Translations under genes and position numbers: made by a program | Source: Datnioides undecimradiatus | Lineage: Eukaryota; Chordata; Actinopteri; Lobotiformes; Datnioididae | NCBI GenBank assembly: GCA_008933995.1 | Contig: WARS01000046.1 | Location: 11,236,526 to 11,300,525 of the forward strand | Direction of reading: 5' to 3' | Length of the DNA stretch: 64,000 nucleotides | Shown here: in pieces, positions 28,401 through 38,392 of the stretch | Position numbering within the stretch: position 1 is the first letter of the stretch | Layout: every line of letters begins with the position of its first letter | Notes under the pieces: generated by a model | What the model saw: the letters and a program-made list of their open reading frames with translations, nothing else | The model's database searches: none | Told to the model about the DNA's origin: nothing

Positions 28401-31400
28401 ACCCCAGCAGCTTTTCCTGGGTCAGGACACTCCAAAGCCATCCTTCCACTTTTCTTCACCTTCCTCTGGCTCCCCGCCATCTCCCCACACCACCCTGCCC
28501 TGGGAGAGCCCCAAACTTAAGCCCCAGCACTCCTACATGAACCCCACTGCCAGCTCCATGGCCAAAAGCAGCCGCTCATCCTCGCTGGGAGAGGGCATCC
28601 AGATGAGCACCCCACCATGCTCCCCCTCCATGAGCAAGAGCAGGAGGTCATGCAGCGAGCTGGAGGTCGACCCTCCTCTGCTCACCTCGTCTCCTGTCAC
28701 CGCTTTCCCCTCCACTGTTTCATCGGCGTCATCCCTCTTGTCTTGTCCTCTGTCTGGCACACCCTCCCCAACTCCACCTCACCCTACAGCCACAGTTTCA
28801 CCCACTCCTCTCACCCAGAACATCCCGCCCTCCCGCATCCCGCTGCCCAGGCAGCCTCTGGGCCCTCGCCGCAGCCTCTGCCTTGAGGTGATGCCCAGCT
28901 CAAGTTTGCCTGGAAGCCTGGCGAGGTCTTCAAGTCCCACCACAGAACCTGGTTGTGATGTGACTCCAGGAAGTCAAGGTTAAACAGCCAAACCTAAACT
29001 GTTGATGTGACACATAAACAAGCACAAGTAAGGAACTGAAAGTCTGACTGTGTGTTTGTGTGTATCTTGTTGTCTCCAGCACTGGTCAGGCATCTGTCTC
29101 TAACTCTGGATCCTTCTGTGCCGAGTTCACTGCCAGTGAAGCAGAAGAGAGGCTCGGTTTCAGAGAGGTACACTTTTACATTTACAATCTGATGACTCAA
29201 AATTAGCATGAACACAGTGACTGACACTGATTTTCTGACATTTCCTCCCAGTGCCAAGATGACAGGACAGGTGGCTGTAGCCAAAGAGTGCCCTCTGGTG
29301 CCTGAACGAGCCCACACACCACGTCTTGACCCCCAGCCAGGTCTGTCCCCCCAGAACTCTTTCATTAACCTGTCAGTTGCACAAGCTCCTCCTCTGTATC
29401 ACTGCATCTCTTGACACTCATCGCACTCTGCCTTCTGCCCTGTCTGCCGGCCTCTATGCCATGATCCTCTGTCTCTGTGCCCTCCTGCTGTCAATACTGC
29501 CATTACATGAACGGTCCTCATGCGATGGATTTGGGGAAGTTTTGAGTTTGACCGCTTTCTGTGAATTTACAGATCTGTTAGTCGGAGGACATGAAGGTGA
29601 CTGTGTCCCTGAGTTCTGCGCTCTGTCTGAAGTTAAACAGCTGTTGCTATATTCAAAGCATGAGGAGATAAAAGATTATGAATGAAACATATCTTGGCTC
29701 ACAAAAACAAGTCTTTGTGTTACTTAAACTTACGTTTATGTTACTGTTCAACAAAACACAAAGATTTCATGCAACAAGCTTGATATCACACACATTAAAA
29801 ATCTGTAACACTGACAACTTTGTCACACACTTTGTGCGTAATCTGATATAAAGACAGCAGAGGAATTTGCACACGTTTGATGATAATACAACTGTAAGGT
29901 ATTTCTGTAAGGCTCATGGTTTTATTTGACCATTATATCATTATTTTAGCTGCTACACACAGAATATGTAAATGTGAACACATTTTCAAATATTAAAATA
30001 AGAATGGAACACATATAAAATAGGCATATTAACGTATATCGTAAAAGTTGCAGTAAAGGAAGGAAAACTTTATTACATTTGCAAGGAATATATACAGTTA
30101 CATAAATATAAACACACACTGTATATGCATACAGATACATGAAAAATGTTATAACTGAAGTAGCAGTGAAGTGGCGCAGCAGATTGTTTGCCTCTTCTTG
30201 CTCAGTAAATAACAGTATCTAACAGAGTTAAGATGCTGAGATGAGTCTTGAAATAATGTCTTTGTCCTGTTCCTCATGCTTGCTCGCCTGCTGTTTTGTG
30301 GCTGATAACTGCCTCACAAAGGCAGCTGACTTCATTCCATTTCAATCTGAAAACACAGGAACCATAAATGCCATTAAGTGATATCCAGTCCACATTTGTA
30401 CCTACAACTGTGTTTTGCCGGAGGAGGATATAAACTGTGAAATCATTTTTCTCACTTTCACAGCTCACACAGCTCCGGCTCTCTGGCTTTGTGCAGCAGC
30501 CTCCTCGCGTGTTGTTTCTTTTCTGCCACCAAGTTTTATTCTTGCTGTTCTCTTTTAGTGCTCTTCAACCTTTTGCTCACCGTTTACTGTGTGCCTACTC
30601 CGCTCGATAAGTGTGCGTTTGTGCTGTACAGTATGCGCGTCTCTGATTTGCCATGCTGTGCCATACTTGAAAGAGTCCTTCTCTCTCTCTCTCTCTGTCT
30701 GCAGATCACTCTATCACCTTGGAAACTTGTAGGCAGGCTGTTAGTGAGCTTCACAGCAGTCTGAGGAAAACCGTCATGCTCTACACTACGGTCAGTGCGT
30801 GTGTGTGTCTGTGTGTGTGCGTGTGACAGAAAAGGAGGGGTGGGACATATGGGGCTTAAGAGAGCCAGAAAGGGATATATACATGTATATGGAAAACTGA
30901 GAGATAGGGAATAGATATAGATCATTTCTCACACATTACATGCCTGTTAGTGCCTCTAATCTCATATTACTCTCATATGGGTACCACTAGATATCAGTGT
31001 TGATAACTATGTCATTTTTAAATTCCTACATCTTATAATTTTCTGCGGTGAAATCCATATGAATTAGTTTATATCACACACCTTTTTACTTCATTTGACT
31101 TCATTATAGAGCTGAAACGATAAAACCATTATCGGATTAAGCTGTGATGGAAACCTTTCTAAGCTGGGGTTTTTAAAGCAGAAATGCCATTTTGGATGGG
31201 TTTTCTTTGTCTTAAATTGATGGACATTTAAATATTTGGGCTTTTTTGACTGTTTGTAGCAGATAACAAGCACTTTTAATCTGCAGTTTGATTCCCCAAA
31301 TCACAATGTGACTTCAGATATGCTTTATTGTTGGTCCAAAACCAAAACCCCACATCATTCAAATTACAATGACAAAAAACAGAAAAATATCAGTTTTGCA

Positions 31401-31747
31401 CATTTAAAATGCTTGAAACAGAAAACATGAAAAAGACAAAGACTGGCTGCCTGCATGTCTCACTCTCTCACATCTGTTTTTCAAATGTATGTAATCGATA
31501 AAACCAGGTACTTCGAAGCAGCCAACAGCCCAATGAAGATCAACAAGAAATGAAGAGCATCTTGTCTGAGACCCTGTGGAAAGTAAAAGCTGAGCTGGAC
31601 TCTCTGCCTCACCCCACTTCACAGTGTGAAGAGCCCCGTGTGGACCAAGAGGTCAAAGGTGAAGGTGAGAAGGCCCTGGCTCTGCTGGAGCAGTATGCTG
31701 AGCTGCTGCTGAAGTCTGTGGAGAGGAGACTAGATACCAAGACCTGA
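10458..31747 (+). CDS. mapkbp1: MAPKBP1 (JNK-binding WD40 scaffold), complete, 33 coding exons
   Basis: MAPKBP1 is a cytosolic/centrosomal WD40 scaffold of the JNK pathway and paralogue of WDR62; the human gene is linked to nephronophthisis. Exons: 10458-10559, 11384-11475, 13610-13669, 13776-13833, 14993-15163, 15330-15467, 15915-16097, 17187-17347, 17887-18076, 18645-18776, 18893-19080, 19165-19256, 19368-19493, 19898-19968, 21675-21796, 21884-21959, 22037-22148, 22317-22380, 22717-22824, 22911-23068, 23304-23341, 24034-24234, 24333-24478, 24648-24787, 25596-25781, 26434-26500, 27284-27427, 27881-28050, 28352-28978, 29080-29167, 29252-29340, 30705-30790 and 31508-31747. They sum to 4626 nt with compatible phases, giving 1541 residues (human about 1514). 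WD repeats fill residues about 55-748 ([37 protein letters not shown]). A disordered acidic/Ser-Pro region follows, with the family blocks [10 protein letters not shown] and [16 protein letters not shown]. The C-terminus is helical ([16 protein letters not shown]). The start fits the family N-terminus (ITSRIKNLLRSPS-like). Confidence 0.96.
10792..10827 (+). repeat. (CAGA)n tetranucleotide microsatellite
   Basis: Nine or so CAGA units with one variant (GGCA), in mapkbp1 intron 1. Confidence 0.9.
12586..13345. mobile_element. Foldback (long inverted repeat) element in mapkbp1 intron 2
   Basis: The left arm at 12586-12795 and the right arm at 13170-13345 are imperfect inverted copies. The left arm has GTAACACAGGAATCCATA and CTCATTCATGCATCT; the right arm has the reverse complement of the first and GATGCATGAATGAG. 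No ORF lies between the arms, so this looks like a non-autonomous DNA element. A fragment of the AGCTTAGCAT family (about 12940-13060) sits in its loop. Confidence 0.7.
15186..15245 (+). repeat. Fragment of AGCTTAGCAT-family repeat
   Basis: The sequence TTAGCATAAAGACTGAGAAC and the following GGGGGAAACAGCAAGCCTGG match the middle of the family. It lies in mapkbp1 intron 5, just after the exon 5 donor. Confidence 0.6.
16465..16625 (-). repeat. Fragment of AGCTTAGCAT-family repeat
   Basis: It contains GTGCTAAGCTAACCGTC and GTAGGTTCATATTTAGTTCA, followed by a ATAAGAGTGATATAGTCTGC segment. This is the right half of the same family seen near 26 kb. It lies in mapkbp1 intron 7. Confidence 0.55.
20222..20262 (+). 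repeat. Short fragment of AGCTTAGCAT-family repeat
   Basis: GCTGGTTTGTTTAGCTTAGC followed by ATAAAGACTGGAAA matches the core of the family. It lies in mapkbp1 intron 14, the longest stretch of intron without other landmarks. Confidence 0.55.
24601..24632 (+). repeat. CT-rich microsatellite at an acceptor
   Basis: A CT run forms an extended pyrimidine tract just upstream of the mapkbp1 exon at 24648. Confidence 0.85.
25811..26265. mobile_element. AGCTTAGCAT-family palindromic repeat, nearly full length
   Basis: A non-autonomous element in mapkbp1 intron 25. It starts TTTAAAAGAATAGTTACAG and ends TTGTACTATTTCTTTAAA, which are inverted. The left arm holds AGCTACAGACAGCGGCTGCTTAGC and the right arm GCTAAGCTAAGCTAACTG. 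I recognise this as a high-copy repeat of percomorph fish, but the family name is not known to me. Confidence 0.65.
26306..26340 (+). repeat. (TTTCTC)n hexanucleotide repeat
   Basis: About five TTTCTC units lie in the pyrimidine-rich stretch upstream of the mapkbp1 exon at 26434. Confidence 0.85.
26757..27226. mobile_element. AGCTTAGCAT-family palindromic repeat, nearly full length, second copy
   Basis: It lies in mapkbp1 intron 26. It begins AAGGAACAGTTTTGAGAAG and ends AATGTCAAACTATTCTAG. Inside are GCTGGTTTGCTTAGCACAAA and, on the right, GCTTCATATTTAGCATCCAG followed by CATGAGAGTGGCATCGATC, both typical of the family. The centre has the paired TATGTGCC / GGTTGCCTGGCAAC / GCACATAACC stem. 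Confidence 0.68.
30705..31747 (+). other. mapkbp1: C-terminal helical (coiled-coil-like) segment of MAPKBP1
   Basis: The last two exons encode two amphipathic stretches, [17 protein letters not shown] and [18 protein letters not shown], with leucines at heptad-like spacing. Both align with the human C-terminus (LEQCEQLVAELRGSVRQ and ALLEQYSELLLRAVERR). In this family the C-terminal helix is used for self-association; that role is transferred from family knowledge. Confidence 0.75.
31105..31290 (+). repeat. Degraded AGGGCTGAAACGAT-type dispersed repeat
   Basis: It starts AGAGCTGAAACGATAAAACC and continues with AGCAGAAATGCCATTTTGG and ATATTTGGGCTTTTTTGAC. The layout fits an old, high-copy fish repeat that begins AGGGCTGCAAC(T/G)A. 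It lies in the last mapkbp1 intron. Confidence 0.4.
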
Positions 31748-32055
31748 GGACTTGAGGAGATGGACTGATGTTTTGCAAGGTGTCTGTGTTCACACGTGCT
31801 AGCAGGAGCCAGACACATGCACACACAGAAGCACTGTGAATTGCACATTTGTTATTTGCACAGATAACTTTTGGAACTTTATTAATGGACTGAACGACTG
31901 AATGTTGTTATATTTGGAGAAACTGAGAGGAATGAATGAATGTTGAGTATTATGCACTGAGAAAAGAAAAAGAAGGTTGCCTTATTTTTCAAGATGCCAT
32001 AGCTCTTCCTTGTCTGTTTTCACCTTTTTGAAATAAAATTGCATAACAATAAGTA
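31748..32055 (+). other. mapkbp1: mapkbp1 3' UTR
   Basis: About 300 bp follow the TGA stop. AATAAA at 32032-32037 is the likely polyadenylation signal. A second AATAAA at 32668-32673 could give a longer form that would run up to the end of the convergent lgals3 transcript. Confidence 0.6.
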
Positions 32056-32680
32056 ATGAATCACAGCTTTTGTGCGGAGAGATGCCAGAGGGACAAAGAT
32101 GATGAAGTTACATGAAAGGCTTAATTAGTCAAAATATGACAACTAATCAACCAAATAAACAATATTCAGATGATTTTTCTCTTCATTAAAAATGGAAAAT
32201 GTGTCCTAAGGTTGATGATACAGCAAGTAATCAAATTTAAAAGCTTTATGCTCATTGGTGATATGAATGTGCTCAGCAGTTTTCATGGAAATGTATCAAC
32301 TGAATTTGAAGATACTGTACCTTGCATGCAACATTCATATTCTGGCTAACGGAGGACACCTTTTGAGTCCATAGAGCATCCAAAAATCCATCCTAAGACG
32401 CCATCCTCAGAGGAGCAGGAAAACATTCATTACTACTTTACTTTCTAGAGATGGATATGTTAAAGCATGTATAAGTGTGCAGCTAGAGGGTAGAAATTAA
32501 GAACAATTTCTATTGCCTTTTGTCTGTTAGTCTATGTTCCATGTGGACCTTTGTACCGGTTTTCATTGTGCTATTTTGATGTTTAGATTTTATATTTCTC
32601 TGAAAGAGATTTACTGCCATACAGTTTCAAACTGTTGCACTCTTCTTTAAGTTCTCGTTGAATTAATAATAAAGGATAAA
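32056..32680. other. Short intergenic gap between convergent genes
   Basis: AT-rich sequence with no ORF of note. It separates the proximal mapkbp1 polyadenylation site from the predicted lgals3 end near 32685. No repeat could be named with confidence. Confidence 0.5.
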
Positions 32681-32684
32681 AACA

Positions 32685-33146
32685 ATGGACTGGATAATTT
32701 TATTTCAGAATGACTGCAGTTAAAAGAAACCTTATAGACCTCTTTGCTTTTTTTTTATATAGATCCATTTATAATATTTAATAATCTAGAAAGCATTGTA
32801 CACAATAATTACAGTAGCAGTAGTATCTTCACACTGAAAAAGAAAGCTTTGTGTGTATTAAATGGTTAGCTATGTGGTATAGTTTTAGCTTATTGTAGCA
32901 TAGGATGAGCTCAGCTCATGTCAGTATTAATATTACTGTATATCGCACATTAATGAGCTTATTTTGTTCAGTCTTTAAACATCATGAGAAAAGTTTTAGT
33001 CTCTGCAAATGTAGCTTATAGATAGTGAGTGTATGTGTGTGTGCATTTCTATATGTGTCTTCGTATACATTTGTGCTCATATGCATTTACACGCTCATAT
33101 ACAAGTCATGTCTGTGTTATGTGCTGTATGAGTAATAGCGTGCTTT
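32685..33146 (-). other. lgals3: lgals3 3' UTR
   Basis: On the minus strand the first AATAAA after the stop lies at 32704-32699. The message probably ends near 32685, tail to tail with mapkbp1. Confidence 0.55.
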
Positions 33147-35390
33147 CTATGGAAGTGTCTCCACGTTGACGTAGGTCAGGACGACATCATGCAGGATGTT
33201 GATTCTGCCAATCTGGTTGAGCTCTCGGACGCGGTGTCGGAACTCGAACAGCGGGATGTTGTTGACTGCCACCCTGAACGCCTCGTGAGTGCACAGGATC
33301 TTCATCTGGAATGGAGCAGAATATCAATAATGTACTGTGTCCATCAAGAGGGTGAGCTGGCTAACGTGTAATGGAAATGTATAAAGAAAAAAAAACCCAA
33401 ACAAACCCCATTTTATTTAGGAAGAGTCACACTAAATCTTCTAACTTTGTCAAACAAAATATATATATAGAATTTAGATGATCTAATATCAGTGGAAGAT
33501 CCAGAAAAAAAACAAAAAAACGGTTCCTATTTAAAATACAAAGAACTATTGAAGGAAAAGTGCAGCTGTTATTGCTGTGACTAAACACAGACACAGAGGC
33601 TGTTTTGACAGAATTAGCTCTTCTGATTAGTAAACTCTTTGCCAGACCCGTGAAGCATGATTGTTATTGATGTTATCGAGCAACATGAGACCCCCACTGA
33701 CCTCCAGGAGCCTTCCTGCAGTACAGCAGTTCCCTTATCTAGGACTCGCCTGCACAAACGACTTTCCAACCCTTTCCATCTTTTCCAAACGTTAGCCTGA
33801 CATTAACCGTGAGAAAGTGACCTAGAGTCAGGTAAAGGCACCATGTGTAGCATACTGAAACGTCAACACATCATTGCAAAGTTTGTACCGCAAACAAATG
33901 AGTGTTTATTTCATTTGTTTGTGAAAAGTTATGTTAAAGCAATAGAGGATTAGCAGCAGTGGGCGCTGACGCTTTGCTCCAGGTAGAACAAATGTGATAA
34001 GGATTTATTGATGCTAACATGCTACACATAGCATCTTTAAGCAGCACTTGACAAGCTATTTCCCAGTCTGATTCCGATTTTCTTACACTTACCTCAAATG
34101 GGCTTCCAAGAGCGAAAGGAAAGGGTCCCTTTAGGTCCCTCTCCTCCGCCCCCCAGCGCTCACCCACTTTGTGGTTACGGACCACCACTTGTTTGCCCCC
34201 CTCACAGAAGCGGGGGTTGATGTGAAAGGCGATGTCATTGCCTCTCAGAAAGTTCACTGTGAACCTGTGGAGGACCAAAGCTGGTTAGACCTTATTTAAC
34301 ACTGTACTGTTAAAATTAAATAACTATAGATCAATGTCCATATCCAAATAACCAAGCTTACATTTTAGCATTTGGTTTTACATGGCCCAAGATGGTCATC
34401 ATCATCTTGTCATAGACCCCTCGGGCCAGGTTCAAGTTGTACGGCACACTCTAGATGGCAGGAGTGAGAGAAAAATGTTGAAACAGCCTTTAATTGTAAA
34501 GCAGCCAGTGCACAGACATGTCCATCAGTGTCTTCTCTTTCCTTTAAATTATAAAAAGGAGATTCTAAGATACATGCCAGTCTGATTCTTTTGACTTACA
34601 AGAGGTCCAGATGTGGGTGGAAGCCAGTGTGGAGGCATGATGGATGGATTCTGTCCAGGCCATCCTGACTGTCCTGGGTTATAAGGCCAGCCAGGGTGGG
34701 CAGGCCAACCTGGTACATTTGGATGGATGCCTGTAGCAGGAGCAGGTGCTGGGACTGGGACTGGGACTGGAGTTGGAACCTGAGCAGGGACTTGAGTTTG
34801 AATAGGAGCTGGTGGCTGGGGAGGCTGGTATTGAGTGCCCGGCCAGCAGGGATTGCAGGGCTGCACTGGAGCTTGAGCTGGAGCTAGAGCTGGAACTGGA
34901 GCCGGGACCATGGCTGTGGCAGGTGCAGGGGCTGGTGTTATTGTTTGAACTGGTGCTGGAAACTGAGCTGGTTGTGTCCCAGGCCAGCAGGGTGTATTTG
35001 GTTGGCCAGTCCAGCATGGTGCAGTCTGGGTGGCCTGTCCTGGCCAAGCAGGGAACCCAGCTCCAGACGGCTGCATGCTAGGCCAAATGCCATTAGTCTG
35101 TGGGGCAGAACCAGAGGACGGGCAGCTGCCACACAGAGCGTCAGCATGCTGAGTGGGAGGAGGAGATGTGGAAGATGGAGAGAGAGAAGGGTCAGGGGCA
35201 AGTAAGGAGATACGAGGAAGAGAGAGGGTGGAGAGGATGGAGGACACCAACTTGCAGTTGCAAACATGGCCGTTTGACATAAGCAAAGATTTAAGCATTT
35301 ACATTTAGATGGCAAATGTAGAGGAAAATTGCTCTGTGTCTTTCTTACCAATGTAGAGATCAGAGAATTTGATGAGGTACTTACGTCCAT
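33147..35390 (-). CDS. lgals3: Galectin-3 (chimera-type galectin), complete, 5 coding exons
   Basis: A beta-galactoside-binding lectin made of a long disordered N-terminal tail and one C-terminal carbohydrate-recognition domain. It is secreted without a signal peptide and is also cytosolic and nuclear. Minus-strand exons: 35390-35385 (ATGGAC only), 35148-34600, 34450-34362 (89 nt), 34264-34093 (172 nt) and 33305-33147. They sum to 975 nt, or 324 residues, with AG/GT junctions throughout. Residues 1-185 are rich in Pro, Trp, Gly and Gln (GWPAHPGWPYNPG, CWPGTQ), with PAPVPAPAP-type tracts. The domain at 186-324 keeps all sugar-contact residues at the human spacing: H229, N231, R233, N245, W252, E255 and R257 (FHINPRF, WGAEER). 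The tail has six Cys (8, 11, 47, 56, 100, 103), unlike mammalian galectin-3. The two-codon first coding exon matches the usual galectin-3 gene plan. The a/b paralogue cannot be decided. Confidence 0.94.
34735..34935 (-). repeat. lgals3: Pro/Ala/Val coding minisatellite-like tract in lgals3 exon 2
   Basis: Tandem CCAGTTCCAGCTCC-type units, seen on the plus strand as repeated GGAGCTGGAGCT and GGGACTGGGACT, encode PAPVPAL and PVPVPAPAP runs. Such tracts usually vary in length between individuals. They also create long shadow reading frames on the opposite strand. Confidence 0.75.
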
Positions 35391-35399
35391 GTTGCCTGC

Positions 35400-36476
35400 A
35401 AGAACCAAATAATTTTTATTTGTGTTATGGAGAACCAAAACAAAACAGATCTTAGTTCGTTTTTTTTGTTTTGTTTTTTTTTTTAAATGGAAACAGCATA
35501 CCAAGCTAAAAATTAAAAAAAAAAAAAAAAAAGCTGTTTTTAACCAAGGTATTGGAAAATATAATTTATTTCATCACATGAGAGAGAACAGTGCACTGCA
35601 GTCAGACTGAGCTTTGGAGGGCTGCAGTGAGAAGATATAGTTCTCTAGGTGACCACCAGAGGACTCTACAGTGTTTCAGGATGTCAGAGTATCAGCAGAT
35701 GATGATCGTCTGTCTCCAGCAGTGTTACCTGAAGCTTATTGGATGCCAATGAATGCACTAATTGAATGATGACCACAGAAAACATTGTGAGTCATGCAGA
35801 AACATAATGGCACATTGATTCAGGGCTCAGGGTTATAGAGTATCAATGACTTGTGTGCACTTAGAGAGGAATGTGCAGTGACAATGATTCGTTGGTGTGC
35901 AGGCTGTACTGCTAATATAGTTGTTCTTGTGACTGCAAATTCAATTACTGCTATGACATTATGGAGCTACTTAATCTTGCTCCATTGTTGCCTGTAATCC
36001 CAAAATATTAATAGTCTTGATGCATTCAGGTCAAATAATTGCAAGAAACTCAATCATATGTTGTGTTAAGGCAAAATGAGTAACAGAAGAAGAATTTCAT
36101 TGTATTTAGTTATACAGCACAGTCTAGTTGAACTCACACACGATGATATAATGTTATATCATAACATTCCACCAAAACACTATATTATTCAGCAATTAAC
36201 AATATAAATAAACCAACAGCAAACAAACAGATAAACTACATATATACTGTACATGTAAATGAACATGTATTATATTCTCATATCTAAACATTTTATGTTG
36301 CACTGTGCATACCTTTTCCCTCTACAGCAGGACATTAACCCAGACTAGGGTTGCAATCTTTTCCTGGCACTGTGCAATCTACTATCATTAGATGTATTAA
36401 ACTTTCTTGGTTCTGATCTATAGGAATATAAAATATTGTATAAGCTGCCGCAGATAAGATTAAAACTTAAAGTTAC
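35400..36476 (-). other. lgals3: First intron of lgals3 (5' UTR intron)
   Basis: About 1.1 kb of AT-rich sequence with a T-rich stretch at 35461-35485 and an A-run near 35515-35531. No coding exon or named repeat was recognised. Confidence 0.45.
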
Positions 36477-36556
36477 CTTTTCTTGTCTTTAATCCTTACG
36501 TGCACAGAGGAGCAGGCTGCAGGCCGTCGTGTAGGTGTTTAAGTGGATCAGTCAGC
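36477..36556 (-). other. lgals3: Predicted 5' untranslated exon of lgals3
   Basis: The coding start at 35390 is preceded by an acceptor (TTGCAG before GCAACATGG), so an upstream non-coding exon is needed. On the minus strand a donor (AAAG/GTAACT) ends a candidate exon at 36477, and a TATA box lies at the right distance upstream. The start near 36556 is estimated from the TATA position. Confidence 0.55.
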
Positions 36557-36582
36557 TTGTTGCCAAGCTCACAGAAACACCC

Positions 36583-36590
36583 TTTTATAG
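36583..36590 (-). promoter_or_regulatory. lgals3: TATA box of lgals3
   Basis: The minus strand reads GGGGCTATAAAAGGGTG, a near-perfect TATA box. Initiation about 30 bp downstream fits the predicted first exon. This suggests a focused, inducible promoter. Confidence 0.6.
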
Positions 36591-36850
36591 CCCCAAACCC
36601 TCACTCCACATGGCCACTCCTCACCACATCACTCCACTGTCAGAAAGAAATGCCACACTCTCATGTTGTTAAATATTTATAAAGGATGTATGTTAGATAC
36701 ATTATGTTTACATTTTGGATACATATGCAACTCTTATTTTTTATTATTTCCTTGTATATTTTTTGGGCTTCTCCCAGGTGATTGTATCCTAACTCAGCTG
36801 AAAATGAAAACTATGAGAGTTTGATAAAATTAAATAAAAAATAAAGAAAT
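36591..36850. other. Upstream flank of lgals3
   Basis: AT-rich DNA between the lgals3 TATA box and the Tc1 insertion. Proximal promoter elements may lie at 36591-36660. Otherwise nothing was recognised. Confidence 0.4.
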
Positions 36851-36852
36851 TA

Positions 36853-38220
36853 CACTGTGTTCCACATTATTATGCAAATTGTGTTTAAAGGTCATAAAGA
36901 TCATTTTTTTGTCTGTCAGTTTAAACACATGGATGGGAATGTGTGTCAGGGCTCTTCCAATCACTCCAATCAATCTCAGACACCTGTGCCAATTAGTTTG
37001 CAGGTGAGTCCAATTAAAGGGAAAACTACTTAAGAATGGATGTTCCACATTATTAAGCAGACCACCATTTTCCAGCAATATGGGGACGAAGCAGCATCTC
37101 TCTGCTGCTGAAAAGTGAGAAGTAGTTCAATGCCTAGGAGAAGGTATGACAACTTTAGATATTTCAAAACAACTTCACCGTGATCATCGTACAATAAAGA
37201 GATTTGTAGCCGATTCAGAACACACACGGGTTCGAGCAGATAAAGGACCAATGAGGAAGATTTCTGCCAGACAAACGCGTCGGGTTAGGAGAGCAGCTGC
37301 TAAAATGCCACTGCAAAGCAGCAAACAGGTATTTGAAGCTGCTGGTGTCTCTGGAGTGCCAAGAACATCAAGGTGTAGGCTCCTCAAGAGGGTTGCAGTT
37401 ATGCATAAACCTGTCATTCAGCCACCCTTAACCAAAGCTCAGAAGCAGAAACGCCTGCAGTGGGCCTGCACGTACATGAAGACTAATTTCCAAACAGTGT
37501 TGTTCACTGATGAGTGCCGTGCAACCCTGAATGGTCCAGATGGATGGAGTCGTGGATGGTTGGTGAACGGCCACCATGTCCCGACAAGGCTGCGACGTCA
37601 GCAAGGAGGTGGCGGTGTCATGTTTTGGGCTGGAATCATGGGGAGAGAGCTGGTCGGCCCCTTCAAGGTCCCTGAAGGTGTAAAAATGACCCCTGTGAAA
37701 CTTTCTTCCGTGGTACAAAAAAGAACCGTGCCTTTCGTAGCAAGATCATCTTTATGCATGACAATGCACCATCCCATGCTGCAAGGAACACCTGTGCATC
37801 ATTGACTGCTATGGGCATAAAACAAGAAAACCTCATGGTGTGGCCCCCATCCTCCCCTGATCTCAACCCTATTGAGAACCTTTGGAGCATCATGAAGCAA
37901 AAGATCTATGAGGGTGGGAGGCAATTCACATCAAAACAGCATCTCTGGGAGGCTATTCTGACATCCTGCAAAGAAATTCCAGCAGAAACCATCCAAACAC
38001 TGACAACTTCCATGGATGCAAGAATTGTGAAGCTCCTATCCAATAAGGGGTCCTATGTCAAAATGTAATTTGGCCTGTTAAGATATTTTTGATTGAAAGA
38101 GCTTTTGATTTCAGCAAATGCTTGCAGTTTAACTAATGACCATTTTCAGTTGTTTACAACAATAAAATGTTTTGAAACTCTATTGTGCGTAATAATGTGG
38201 AACAGTGCATTTTAAGATTT

Positions 38221-38256
<36 letters not shown>

Positions 38257-38392
38257 TTATGATTTGGAGGTTTGTTCAAAAACAGTCGAGTTATACTCTA
38301 ATGCTTGATGACCTGAAAATTATGAGAACTATCATTTTTATAGATTATTTAAGAAAAAGAGAAATTACATTTGCATAATGTGGAACGCAGTG
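36853..38392 (+). mobile_element. Tc1-like DNA transposon, DD37E type, IR/DR ends, inactive
   Basis: The element is about 1.54 kb and is flanked by TA duplications (36851-36852 and 38393-38394). Its ends, CACTGTGTTCCACATTAT and its inverse at 38370-38392, are terminal repeats. A second copy of the core lies inside each end (TGTTCCACATTATTAAGCA at about 37041 and TAATAATGTGGAACAGTG at about 38190), giving the IR/DR layout known from Sleeping Beauty-type elements. It carries a decayed transposase gene on the plus strand. A T-run at about 38229-38252 interrupts the right end. Copies of this kind are spread by a transposase acting in trans. Confidence 0.93.
37079..38068 (+). pseudogene. Tc1 transposase, degraded
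   Basis: The reading starts near 37079 (MGTKQHLSAAEK) and contains helix-turn-helix text (DISKQLHRDHRTIKRF), a first catalytic Asp in LFTDE, a second in MHDNAPSH and a Glu in PDLNPIENLW. I count 37 residues between the second Asp and the Glu. That is the DD37E spacing reported for the TRT group of Tc1-like elements, rather than the DD34E of Sleeping Beauty. An in-frame TGA occurs early, where the family would have Trp, and the frame shifts near 37700. The two open pieces are 37146-37805 and 37754-38068. The copy therefore cannot make an active enzyme. Confidence 0.9.

Noticed and set aside
34812-35081. Plus-strand ORF with an (EL)n run opposite lgals3 exon 2
   Set aside because: It is the antisense shadow of the Pro/Ala-coding tandem repeat. 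The minus-strand reading is spliced, in frame and recognisably galectin-3.
34938-35504. Long minus-strand ORF of 188 codons overlapping lgals3 exon 2
   Set aside because: It runs through the lgals3 intron in a different frame and has no domain. The spliced exon with AG/GT borders explains the region.
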